Source: Secundilactobacillus kimchicus JCM 15530
GTDB lineage: Bacteria; Bacillota; Bacilli; Lactobacillales; Lactobacillaceae
Length of the DNA stretch: 64,000 bases
Assembly (NCBI RefSeq): GCF_001433995.1
Contig: NZ_AZCX01000004.1
Location: 228,703-292,702, forward strand
Direction of reading: 5' to 3'
This document shows positions 21,422-28,938 of this stretch, one piece after another. The notes beneath the pieces are model-generated. The model made no database searches, was not told where the DNA came from, and worked only from the letters and a program-made list of their open reading frames with translations. The position numbers and the translations under genes are program-made. Every line of letters starts with the position of its first letter. The first letter of the stretch is position 1.

Positions 21422-23071
21422 ATGTTGCGTTATTACCGTAAGCTTTTTCAGATGATTCACCGGCTGTTACAGGTTCGGGCAGTTAATCTGGGTTGGCTGT
21501 TATTAATGGCCATTCTGACGACACTCCATATTATGATGCTCAATGCAGGTTGGGTGGCTATTAAAGCCGTTTTAGCGGGGTTGTTTACGCTTGGTTTGCC
21601 ATTTGAAGTGACCCTCATTGTGACGGTCCTGACCGGTTCAGCGTCACTGGTTAATCAAAGTGATGAAATTTTAGCTCAGGCGTGGCGAAGCTATCGGAGA
21701 AACTGGTTTAAGCTCATTGGGTTTGAAGGCCTGTTGTTACTCGTCTGGTTACCGTTTGGTGGGGCAGGTTTTACAGCCACCGTGGTCAATTTTATCGGAC
21801 TGTCTGGGAGCTGGGCTGACCAGATAGTGATGCATCGCGTTTTTTGGTTGTCCGTTATTGGCTTAGCCTATTTGAGTATTTTGGGTGGTTTTACATGGTC
21901 TAGTCCTCGATTATTAAAGCAGGACCACGCTTCTGAACAACAGCCTTCCATTAAGGGCTTGTGGGCCCATTTGAGGCTGTTCTTTCGGCCAATGGTGGCA
22001 CTGTGGTTACCCATGTTAATTGTGGACGAATTGGGCGTTTTTTTCACCCATGAATGGGTGGTCAAGATGGGGCAGACCAGTGGTCGATTAACGAGTATGT
22101 TGATTCTAACGGTATTCGTTGCGTTGACGCTGTTGATGCTAAGTGCTGTGTTGGTCGCAATTATCTGGGAGAGTTTGGGGCAGCCAACCTTTAATCCAGA
22201 TTTTGAAAAGGGTGATTTACTGCATACGATGGCTTGGTTCCCAACCGGACTTGTGGTGTTACTAATTGGGATGTTTAGCTTTCAAGCCTTTCATTTTGGT
22301 GTGACAAATCCTGGTGTTGTTAGCGTCGCCCACCGCGGCACTGTGAACCGTAATGGGGTCCCCAACACCATACAATCGCTCAAAAAAACGGTTCAGCGAC
22401 ATCCGAGCTATGTTGAAATTGATGTTCAGGAGACGAAAGATAAGCAGTTTGTGGTGCTGCATAATGATACGATTGCGTTTAAAAGTGGGGAGTCTAAGCG
22501 GCCTATTCGCGATTTCACGCTTGCTCAATTGCAGCGCGTTAAACGTCAGGACGGCGGAGCGACAGCTCATTTAAGTTCGCTTCGAGAATACTTAGCCGTG
22601 GCGAGGGCGAATCACCAACGAGTCATGGTTGAAATAAAGGTCAACCCGCATGACTCTGCTGATATGGCTCGCCGTTTTGTCCGCCAGTACGGTCGCAAAA
22701 TTGTGGCGCAACAAGGTCTTGTGCACACGATGAGTTATAAAACTCTCACGCAACTAAAAACGATTGACCAAGAACTGATCGTGGGCTACATTTTACCGGT
22801 GAACCTGTTTTCGATCCGGAATTTACCCGCCGATTTCTATTCGCTCCAGGTGATTGGTCTCAATCAGACATTTGTCCAACAGGCCCATTCGATGGGGGCT
22901 CCCGTTTTTGTATGGTCGCCAACTAGAATTTCTCAGATGCAGGTGATGCGGGTGATGGGGATTGACGGTATTATTACCGATCGATTGGATCGGCTTGAAA
23001 AGATGGAACGGCGGCCACCTCAGTCATATTACTGGGCAATTGTTCAAGAAATTGTCCGTCAGTTTATTTAA
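21422..23071 (+). CDS. Membrane-anchored glycerophosphodiester phosphodiesterase
   Basis: The N-terminal ~300 residues hold about eight membrane helices (the GDPD membrane-domain type). The C-terminal catalytic domain of about 240 residues carries VAHRG near residue 302, the metal-binding EID of VEIDVQ, the VVLHND histidine and VEIKVN. It would hydrolyse glycerophosphodiesters, or glycerophosphate units derived from teichoic acid, outside the membrane. Length is 549. The ATG follows AGAAGGA. Confidence 0.9.
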   Translation: MLRYYRKLFQMIHRLLQVRAVNLGWLLLMAILTTLHIMMLNAGWVAIKAVLAGLFTLGLPFEVTLIVTVLTGSASLVNQSDEILAQAWRSYRRNWFKLIGFEGLLLLVWLPFGGAGFTATVVNFIGLSGSWADQIVMHRVFWLSVIGLAYLSILGGFTWSSPRLLKQDHASEQQPSIKGLWAHLRLFFRPMVALWLPMLIVDELGVFFTHEWVVKMGQTSGRLTSMLILTVFVALTLLMLSAVLVAIIWESLGQPTFNPDFEKGDLLHTMAWFPTGLVVLLIGMFSFQAFHFGVTNPGVVSVAHRGTVNRNGVPNTIQSLKKTVQRHPSYVEIDVQETKDKQFVVLHNDTIAFKSGESKRPIRDFTLAQLQRVKRQDGGATAHLSSLREYLAVARANHQRVMVEIKVNPHDSADMARRFVRQYGRKIVAQQGLVHTMSYKTLTQLKTIDQELIVGYILPVNLFSIRNLPADFYSLQVIGLNQTFVQQAHSMGAPVFVWSPTRISQMQVMRVMGIDGIITDRLDRLEKMERRPPQSYYWAIVQEIVRQFI

Positions 23072-23105
23072 TCCTTGCGTAGCTAACTTTAAAGGAGTTG
23101 GTGAT

Positions 23106-23684
23106 ATGACGACAAGGTGTGAATGGGCTGAAAAAAGTCCTCAGTTATTGATTTACCATGATTTAGAGTGGGGCGTCCCAGTCCGTTCTGAACAGCAATT
23201 ATTTGAGAACCTCTGCTTGGAAATCTTTCAGGCAGGCTTAACGTGGGAGACCGTCTTGAAGTACCGTAGTGGATTGCGGGCGGCCTTTTACGAATTTGAT
23301 GTGGCGCGCATTGCAACGATGAGTGTTCAATCGCAGGGGCAGTTATATGCGAACCCAACCATTATTAAAAATCGGGCTAAAATTGACGCGGTTGTTGAAA
23401 ATGCCAGGGTGCTAGCTGCCTTACACGACCTGGACTGGTCGTTGGTGCGACTGTTTTGGGCTCAGGTTCATGATACGCCACTGGATCATCACCTGCAGCC
23501 AGGAGAAAACCCGGCCATTAAATTGTTTGTTGACACGGTTAGTCAGACGTTAAAGTTATTGGGATTTAAGCGAATTGGCCCACGCACGGTTTATTCAACT
23601 ATGCAGGCCTCAGGGATGGTTAATGATCACTTTCAGACGTGCTATCGGCATCAAGAGTTGTCGTTGGGTGGCGAAACAATATAA
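23106..23684 (+). CDS. tag: DNA-3-methyladenine glycosylase I
   Basis: Base-excision enzyme that removes 3-methyladenine from alkylated DNA. The zinc snap ligands are present: Cys5, His18, and the His and Cys of DHFQTCYRH near the C-terminus. The glutamate of LEIFQAGLTWETVL occupies the binding pocket. I use the ATG at 23106 behind AAAGGAG; the longer in-frame reading overlaps the upstream gene. Length is 192. Confidence 0.93.
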   Translation: MTTRCEWAEKSPQLLIYHDLEWGVPVRSEQQLFENLCLEIFQAGLTWETVLKYRSGLRAAFYEFDVARIATMSVQSQGQLYANPTIIKNRAKIDAVVENARVLAALHDLDWSLVRLFWAQVHDTPLDHHLQPGENPAIKLFVDTVSQTLKLLGFKRIGPRTVYSTMQASGMVNDHFQTCYRHQELSLGGETI

Positions 23685-23701
23685 GACTGCTGACAATTAA
23701 A

Positions 23702-23745
23702 AACCGGGATAGAATTGATATTTAATCAATTCTATCCCGGCTTTT
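23702..23745. terminator. Bidirectional terminator between tag and usp
   Basis: CCGGGATAGAATTGAT / ATCAATTCTATCCCGG perfect 16-bp stem with a 4-nt loop. T follows on the plus strand and an A-rich run precedes it, so it can serve both convergent genes. Confidence 0.88.
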
Positions 23746-23764
23746 TGTAGATTGCCGCAATTAT

Positions 23765-24244
23765 CTAGTGATCTTGGTGTGGTGCTTTTGCGGGCTTGTT
23801 TTCTTGGTCGGTTCTAACAACTAATACGTCGCAAACGGCTGTCCGTGTGACATATTCAGTGACTGAGCCGATGAGTAACCGTTCAACGGCATTGAGCCCA
23901 GTTGCACCGATCATAATTAAATCGATGTCCAAATTCTGGGGAACGTCGCGAGCAATGATGGTTTTTGGAGCACCGTACTCAATGGCATAGTCGACGTTAG
24001 TAACGCCGGCATCCTTGGCTTCTTGGACATATTTGTCGAGGGTCTTTTTAGCGGTATCGGTGACTTCCTCAACCATCGTTGTATCAAAACTGGAAATATT
24101 TTGGAAAGCACGCGTATCAACAACGTGAACCAAATGAAGGTCAGCGTCGTTTCTTTTGGCAACGGCAACAGCTTTTTTGAAAGCAAGCTCAGCCTCGTAT
24201 GAACCGTCAACTGGCACTAAAATGTGGTTATATTGTTGTAACAT
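23765..24244 (-). CDS. Universal stress protein (UspA family)
   Basis: A 159-residue single-domain Usp. The ATP-binding signature GATG-x9-GS is present near residues 120-135 (GATGLNAVERLLIGS), and the N-terminus has the usual ILVPVDGS strand and loop. I use the start at 24244 because AAAGAGGTG lies just upstream. It lies downstream of a small membrane gene and a probable 6S RNA, the arrangement behind the Lacto-usp RNA name. Confidence 0.92.
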   Translation of the reverse strand: MLQQYNHILVPVDGSYEAELAFKKAVAVAKRNDADLHLVHVVDTRAFQNISSFDTTMVEEVTDTAKKTLDKYVQEAKDAGVTNVDYAIEYGAPKTIIARDVPQNLDIDLIMIGATGLNAVERLLIGSVTEYVTRTAVCDVLVVRTDQENKPAKAPHQDH

Positions 24245-24323
24245 AATGGTCACCTCTTTCACTTTATACCTCTATCTTACGTTAAATGACTGAAAATAAA
24301 AAGGAAAAAAGAATCCGTTTTCA

Positions 24324-24611
24324 TCATTGCTTCGGAAAGAAGCTGACAAAGATCATTTGAACGACTAAAACAAGAATAATATCAAAAATTAAAACGATGG
24401 AGATAAAGACGTTATTTTGAATCACAGTAGCCACTAAGGCCACCACGCCCATAACTGTTAGGGCGAGGCCACTAAATTTAGTAAGCGAAGCTAATCCAGC
24501 GTTTTTTTCCGGATGAAAGACCAGGAAAGGCCGGTTACGATGAGTGAATAGATACCAACCTAGGAAAAGGTTAATTGCGGTAAGCAAGAGCATTAGGATA
24601 GTAATGAGCAA
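24324..24611 (-). CDS. Small membrane protein of unknown function
   Basis: A 95-residue protein with three hydrophobic segments (about residues 1-20, 45-63, 68-90) separated by a short basic/polar loop (HRNRPFLVFHPEKN). I do not recognise the family. The start is TTG at 24611 with GGAGG 7 nt upstream. It begins just after the terminator of the probable 6S RNA and ends 80 nt before usp. Confidence 0.7.
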   Translation of the reverse strand: MLITILMLLLTAINLFLGWYLFTHRNRPFLVFHPEKNAGLASLTKFSGLALTVMGVVALVATVIQNNVFISIVLIFDIILVLVVQMIFVSFFPKQ

Positions 24612-24637
24612 AGTAGAACCTCCAAGTGAATATGTAA

Positions 24638-24878
24638 AGAAAAAGGCTGACTCACAAGGTGCAAGTCAGCCCCAAAGTAAAAATACTTTAAAGATCTAAT
24701 AGTGCCGTTAATTGCCCGATAGGTTTTGGCCCGCTGATAAGCAGGTGGGGCTGATGAGTCAAGGACTGGACTACCTAGTGAAAAGGCATGTCATCGCCAG
24801 GACGAACATCGTTGTCCCAATGTAACAATAGTTGTTCGGCAAACACGTATGCTGGGCAACGCGCACACCCTAGAACTC
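24638..24878 (-). ncRNA. ssrS: Probable 6S RNA (Lacto-usp type)
   Basis: A noncoding stretch between rarA and the usp cluster, transcribed on the minus strand from its own promoter. The closing stem pairs GTTGCCC (near 24855) with GGGCAAT (near 24712). A long central hairpin has GAACA/TGTTC arms, and the 3' side of the presumed central bubble holds a small CTG-CTTAT-CAG hairpin, as expected for Firmicute 6S RNA. It ends in a GGCTGACT/AGTCAGCC terminator with a T-rich tail. Known lactobacilli carry 6S RNA at this rarA/usp site. It would bind housekeeping RNA polymerase and tune stationary-phase transcription. Confidence 0.75.
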
Positions 24879-24884
24879 AAAATT

Positions 24885-24913
24885 ATAGTAGCATATATCG
24901 CTAACTTTGACAA
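24885..24913 (-). promoter_or_regulatory. 6S RNA promoter
   Basis: On the minus strand, TTGTCA (24908-24913), a 17-bp spacer and TACTAT (24885-24890), with an overlapping TATAAT three bases on. It abuts the rarA stop codon. Confidence 0.7.
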
Positions 24914-26218
24914 TTATTCTGCCGTGTTGTGTTGTGCATGCCACAGTCGCCGATACTGATCCCCAAAGGCGACTTCATACTTTCCGTTGGCTTTGGGCTG
25001 ATAATAATGAGTATTCTTAATTTTATTTGGCAGGTATTGTTGAGCTACCCAATCGTTTTCGTAGTTATGGGGGTACTTGTAATCGACCCCGTGGCCCAGT
25101 TTTTCAGCGCCTTTGTAGTGCGCGTCTTTAAGGTGGTTAGGCACGTCACCAGCTTTCCCGGCTTTGACGTCTGCAAGAGCCGTGTCGATCGCCGTAATTC
25201 CAGAATTTGACTTGGGGGATAGACAGAGTTCGATGACCGCATCAGCTAACGGAATCCGCCCTTCAGGTAAGCCTAGTCGTTCTGCGGATAAAATGGCGGC
25301 CAGGGTTCGCGCACAAGCCGGTGGATTCGCTAAGCCCACATCTTCGTAAGCAATGACAAGCAGTCTTCGCGCAATGGATTGGAGGTCACCCGCTACAATG
25401 AGTCGGGCCAGATAGTGAAGGGCGGCATCCGTATCGCTTCCCCGAATGGATTTTTGAAAGGCCGAAATAACATCGTAGTGTGCATCACCGTCTTTATCGT
25501 GAGAAAAAGCCTTCTTTTGAACGCACTCTTCAATGATTGGTAACGTCAGATGGACGTGGCCTTCGGAATCCTTCTCAGTTGAACGAGCGGCTAATTCAAG
25601 ACCGTTCAGGGCACTTCTAAGGTCACCGTTCGTTGCAGTACTTAAAAAAGTCGCCGCCGTGTCGTCCAAACTAATGGGCCAATCACCCAGGCCGTTTTGC
25701 CGATCGGCCAGCGCTCGGTCTATGGCCCCCTTAATGTCGTCAGGAGTAAGGGGGTAGACTTCAAATATTTGCGTCCGTGACCGAATGGCCGGATTGATAT
25801 TAATGTACGGATTTTCGGTGGTGGCGCCAATTAAAACGATTCGGCCGCTTTCAAGATGGGGCAGCAAAAAGTCTTGTTTGGTTTTGTCTAACCGGTGGAT
25901 TTCATCCAATAGTAGAATAACCGTGCCACTCATTTTGGCTTCTTCAGCCACGACTTGCAGGTCCTTTTTGGAATCAGTCGCCGCGTTTAATTTCCGAAAA
26001 GCGTACTTGGTGGATCCCGCAATTGCGCTGGCAATGCTGGTTTTACCGGTTCCCGGTGGTCCATACAGAATCATGGATGATAGCATTTTAGCTTTGACCA
26101 TCCGGTTAATAATCTTGCCATCACCGACCAAGTGTTGTTGACCAACGACATCTTCTAATTTTTGCGGACGCATGCGATACGCCAGAGGTTCGGACAATTT
26201 GGAAACTCCTTTCTTCAC
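24914..26218 (-). CDS. rarA: Replication-associated recombination ATPase RarA
   Basis: AAA+ ATPase of the MgsA/WRNIP1 family, acting at stalled replication forks with the clamp-loader fold. Walker A GPPGTGKTS is near residues 54-62, Walker B is LLLDEIHRLD, and the tetramerisation C-terminus contains YKYPHNYENDWV. Length is 434. It is transcribed after yueI and separated from it by a T-free hairpin. Confidence 0.95.
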   Translation of the reverse strand: MKKGVSKLSEPLAYRMRPQKLEDVVGQQHLVGDGKIINRMVKAKMLSSMILYGPPGTGKTSIASAIAGSTKYAFRKLNAATDSKKDLQVVAEEAKMSGTVILLLDEIHRLDKTKQDFLLPHLESGRIVLIGATTENPYININPAIRSRTQIFEVYPLTPDDIKGAIDRALADRQNGLGDWPISLDDTAATFLSTATNGDLRSALNGLELAARSTEKDSEGHVHLTLPIIEECVQKKAFSHDKDGDAHYDVISAFQKSIRGSDTDAALHYLARLIVAGDLQSIARRLLVIAYEDVGLANPPACARTLAAILSAERLGLPEGRIPLADAVIELCLSPKSNSGITAIDTALADVKAGKAGDVPNHLKDAHYKGAEKLGHGVDYKYPHNYENDWVAQQYLPNKIKNTHYYQPKANGKYEVAFGDQYRRLWHAQHNTAE

Positions 26219-26222
26219 GATT

Positions 26223-26254
26223 CAACCGTCGTTTATCAGCATAAGCGACGGTTG
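26223..26254 (-). other. Strong intra-operon hairpin between yueI and rarA
   Basis: CAACCGTCGTTTAT / ATAAGCGACGGTTG, 14 pairs with one wobble and a 4-nt loop. No T-tract follows on the minus strand, so it is more likely an mRNA-stability or processing element than a terminator. Confidence 0.6.
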
Positions 26255-26261
26255 AGGGGGA

Positions 26262-26729
26262 TTAGTGACCGCTGAATAAATCCTTCAAGCGATCACCGAA
26301 ACTTTTCTTTTCAGTCGTATTTTGGGTTGCCGACGAGGTTTCGGGATATTTTTGAGTGACATCGATCGGGTAAGCATCAATGGCGTGGTCGCTTGCAACA
26401 ATCAGCCCCGAGCTCGTTGGTTGGTCGCCATAGAAGGCGTCTTGAACAATGGTAAATTCAATTTTTGCGGCACTTGCGGCCTGCATATAGGGACTCAGTG
26501 CTTGGCTGTCGATGTGGCCGTTAAAAATCACGTGAAAGTCTGGATTGGCTTTCAGTTCGGCTTTAAATCCTGCCAGTCCTATCTGATCGGTCACTTGTTG
26601 AATTGTCATGCGTAAGGATACTCGTTCACGGAAGGTACCAAGGTATTGGCGTTGTTCATCGGGATGGAGCTTGGGCGTGCCATAAATGGCGTTATCCAAG
26701 TGGGATGTTAAGTCGTCTTTATCGGCCAT
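26262..26729 (-). CDS. YueI family protein (DUF1694)
   Basis: A 155-residue soluble protein of unknown function matching the YueI/DUF1694 family: N-terminal GTPKLHPDEQRQYLGTFRERV and a SSGLIVASDHAI strand. Its polar Ser/Thr-rich tail ends in a charged amphipathic helix (SFGDRLKDLF). The start follows a GAAAGGTGG ribosome binding site. It probably shares a transcript with rarA. Confidence 0.82.
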   Translation of the reverse strand: MADKDDLTSHLDNAIYGTPKLHPDEQRQYLGTFRERVSLRMTIQQVTDQIGLAGFKAELKANPDFHVIFNGHIDSQALSPYMQAASAAKIEFTIVQDAFYGDQPTSSGLIVASDHAIDAYPIDVTQKYPETSSATQNTTEKKSFGDRLKDLFSGH

Positions 26730-26809
26730 TTAAATCGACCACCTTTCTTTTAAGGTATAAGTAGTATAACATATAAGCACGTTTAGGACGGAATAGAGGC
26801 GGTTTAGAA

Positions 26810-27412
26810 ATGTTTAATGACAGGGATTTTGAGGTGTTTGAAGACCCGACGTTAGCGGGTCGAATGGGTGGAATTAAATCAGAAATTGATCCAAAATTTG
26901 AAGCGATTGCGCCGCTCATCAGTGATTGGTTAGGCGCTTCAGCAACTCATATCGCTCAACATTTAAGGCGGCATAAAAACCCACCAATGAATACGTGGAT
27001 AGCGTTTAACGAGCAGTTCCGAGGTTATAAAATGACGCCACATCTGATGCTTGGTTTTTGGGATGATCGGTTATTTGTTTGGTTGGCTTGTCTAGCAGAG
27101 GCCAGCCAACGCCAATGGCTAGCTAGCCAGTTAGAAACCCAATTGCCCGAGCTGGCTACTTTGGACGCAGCATTTCAAGTTAGCGGGAATCATATGGCCA
27201 AGGCCAGCGCACCTTTGACACTGGCTAACTCAGAGGTTGTCCTAGCACGCTATCGACAAATTAAGCAGGCTGATTTTTTGGTGGGCCGGCAGTGGTTTCG
27301 TGGTGAGTCAGTCTTTCAAGATGAGGGCACACAGCAAGCCGAATTGCATAAAACGGTCCGCGCGCTCCAACCATTTTATGCGCTCCTTCAAGGTGGCGAG
27401 CAGAAAAGCTAG
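26810..27412 (+). CDS. DUF1054 family protein (YktB-like)
   Basis: A 200-residue protein with the family N-terminus FNDRDFEVFEDPTLAGRM and a charged basic stretch HLRRHKNPPMNTW around residues 50-62. Function is unknown. It is transcribed divergently from yueI; the 80-bp gap holds TATA-like elements on both strands, including a TATACT on the minus strand near 26769-26774. Confidence 0.85.
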   Translation: MFNDRDFEVFEDPTLAGRMGGIKSEIDPKFEAIAPLISDWLGASATHIAQHLRRHKNPPMNTWIAFNEQFRGYKMTPHLMLGFWDDRLFVWLACLAEASQRQWLASQLETQLPELATLDAAFQVSGNHMAKASAPLTLANSEVVLARYRQIKQADFLVGRQWFRGESVFQDEGTQQAELHKTVRALQPFYALLQGGEQKS

Positions 27413-27456
27413 TGTAAACTGGCTTCTGACGGCTTAAAGAATTGGATTTTGGGCAG

Positions 27457-27487
27457 AAAAAAAGAACGGCATCAGCCGTTCTTTTTT
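27457..27487. terminator. Bidirectional terminator between yktB and rpsD
   Basis: AAAGAACGGC / GCCGTTCTTT stem, 4-nt loop, with A- and T-runs on both sides. Confidence 0.9.
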
Positions 27488-27500
27488 AAGTCTCATGAAA

Positions 27501-28109
27501 TTAGAGCTTGTTGTAGTATTCAACGATTAATGATTCGTCAATGTCAGCATCAAGTTCTTCACGTTGTGGTAAACGAGTAAGCTTACCTTCGAGCTTATCA
27601 GCATCGAATTCAACGAATTGTGGACGACCAACAACTGCTTCAACGGCATCCTTAATGATTTGCATGTCTTTTGACTTTTCACGAACGCTGATCACTTGAC
27701 CAGGCTTAACTTCGTATGAAGGAATGTCGACACGACTACCATCAACGGTGATGTGACCGTGGTTAACCAATTGACGAGCTTGGCGACGAGTAGTAGCCAA
27801 ACCTAAGCGGTAAACCATGTTGTCCAAACGACGTTCGAGCATGATCATGAAGTTAACACCGTGCTTGCCTTCACGAATCTTGCCGGCACGTAAGAAGAGG
27901 TTCTTGAATTGACGTTCAGTTAAACCGTAAGTGAACCGTAACTTTTGCTTTTCGCGGAGTTGAGTACCGTATTCTGAAAGCTTACGTTGACGGGCTTGAC
28001 CATGGTCACCAGGTGCGTATGGGCGACGGGCCAATTCCTTACCAGTACCAGAAAGTGAAATGCCAAGACGACGAGAAATACGCCAACTTGGGCCAGTATA
28101 ACGAGACAT
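27501..28109 (-). CDS. rpsD: 30S ribosomal protein S4
   Basis: Primary 16S rRNA-binding protein and translational regulator. The 202 residues include the basic N-terminal domain and the S4 RNA-binding fold at about residues 92-155 ([28 protein letters not shown]). GGAGGAAC precedes the ATG. It is monocistronic, between a bidirectional terminator and a structured leader. Confidence 0.98.
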   Translation of the reverse strand: MSRYTGPSWRISRRLGISLSGTGKELARRPYAPGDHGQARQRKLSEYGTQLREKQKLRFTYGLTERQFKNLFLRAGKIREGKHGVNFMIMLERRLDNMVYRLGLATTRRQARQLVNHGHITVDGSRVDIPSYEVKPGQVISVREKSKDMQIIKDAVEAVVGRPQFVEFDADKLEGKLTRLPQREELDADIDESLIVEYYNKL

Positions 28110-28266
28110 ATTGTTGTTCCTCCAAAAAATAGTATTGGAGTAAAATAAGCCATTATGAGTTTAGTATTCGTGCAGATCGCTTTGCAGGTTTCGCCGTCTG
28201 CAGCCGCAGGTTACTAACTGAACCACCAATTGGCAGTGATCTGTTGACGAGCTTACCACTCATCGC
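28110..28266 (-). promoter_or_regulatory. Candidate S4-binding leader of rpsD
   Basis: A 5' UTR of about 155 nt rich in possible stems (GATGAG/CTCGTC; GCAG-rich arms around GGCGAAACC). In Bacillus, S4 represses its own mRNA through a structured rpsD leader; length and position fit that. I could not confirm the consensus fold by eye. Confidence 0.5.
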
Positions 28267-28272
28267 TGCATT

Positions 28273-28300
28273 ATTTTACACAAACGACAGTGTACTTCAA
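28273..28300 (-). promoter_or_regulatory. rpsD promoter
   Basis: On the minus strand, TTGAAG (28295-28300), a 16-bp spacer and TAAAAT (28273-28278). Confidence 0.65.
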
Positions 28301-28304
28301 ATGA

Positions 28305-28772
28305 CTAAGCAATGTCAAGGTGATTAACTAGAATATTGGCAAACTGTTCGAGTTCTTGCTTGTCGGCTTCACTAAATCGGCCGAGAGTCGGTGAGTCAAT
28401 GTCCATGACGCCAATCTTGTGACCATTTTTGGTCAGGGGAACAACAACTTCAGCATTGCTGGCCGAATCACAGGCAATGTGGCCGGGAAATTCATGGACG
28501 TTTTTGACAAGTTGGGTAGTTTGCGTGGCTAGTGCGGTCCCACAGACCCCAGCGCCATTTTTGATGTGCATACAAGCGACTTGGCCTTGGAACGGACCTA
28601 AGACTAATTCGTCCGTCACATCATCATACAGGTAAAAACCCGCCCAGTTCAGATCAGATAAGCTTTGGTTAAGAAGGGCCGAGGCGTTGGATAGGTTCGC
28701 AACAAGGTTGTTTTCGTTGTCCAGTAAGGCATCCAATTGTTGGCTCATCATGGAAAGTTCTGTATTTTGCAT
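28305..28772 (-). CDS. Free methionine-R-sulfoxide reductase (GAF domain)
   Basis: A 155-residue single GAF domain protein of the fRMsr/YtsP type, which repairs free L-methionine-R-sulfoxide with thioredoxin. All three redox cysteines are present: Cys67 (QVACMHI), Cys77 (GVCGTA) and catalytic Cys101 (HIACDSASN). I start at 28772, eight bases after GGAGC; a TTG two codons earlier is too close. It sits beside rpsD and divergent from ezrA, as in Bacillus. Confidence 0.92.
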   Translation of the reverse strand: MQNTELSMMSQQLDALLDNENNLVANLSNASALLNQSLSDLNWAGFYLYDDVTDELVLGPFQGQVACMHIKNGAGVCGTALATQTTQLVKNVHEFPGHIACDSASNAEVVVPLTKNGHKIGVMDIDSPTLGRFSEADKQELEQFANILVNHLDIA

Positions 28773-28938
28773 ATTCAAGCTCCTTTTTGTATGAAAACTA
28801 GAATTTCCGCTGAAGAGGGCGGATTATCTATGCTATAATTTAAGTTAGCCTAGATTTTAAAGGTAGCGAACCGAAAAATCAAACATATTCTACGGAATCG
28901 ACTACTGATATGAGTGGAATAAAGGACGGGGATTGACG

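Noticed and set aside
28305..28772. GAF domain protein as a signalling sensor
   Set aside because: The three cysteines at the positions required for free methionine-R-sulfoxide reduction are all present, and the protein has no output domain.
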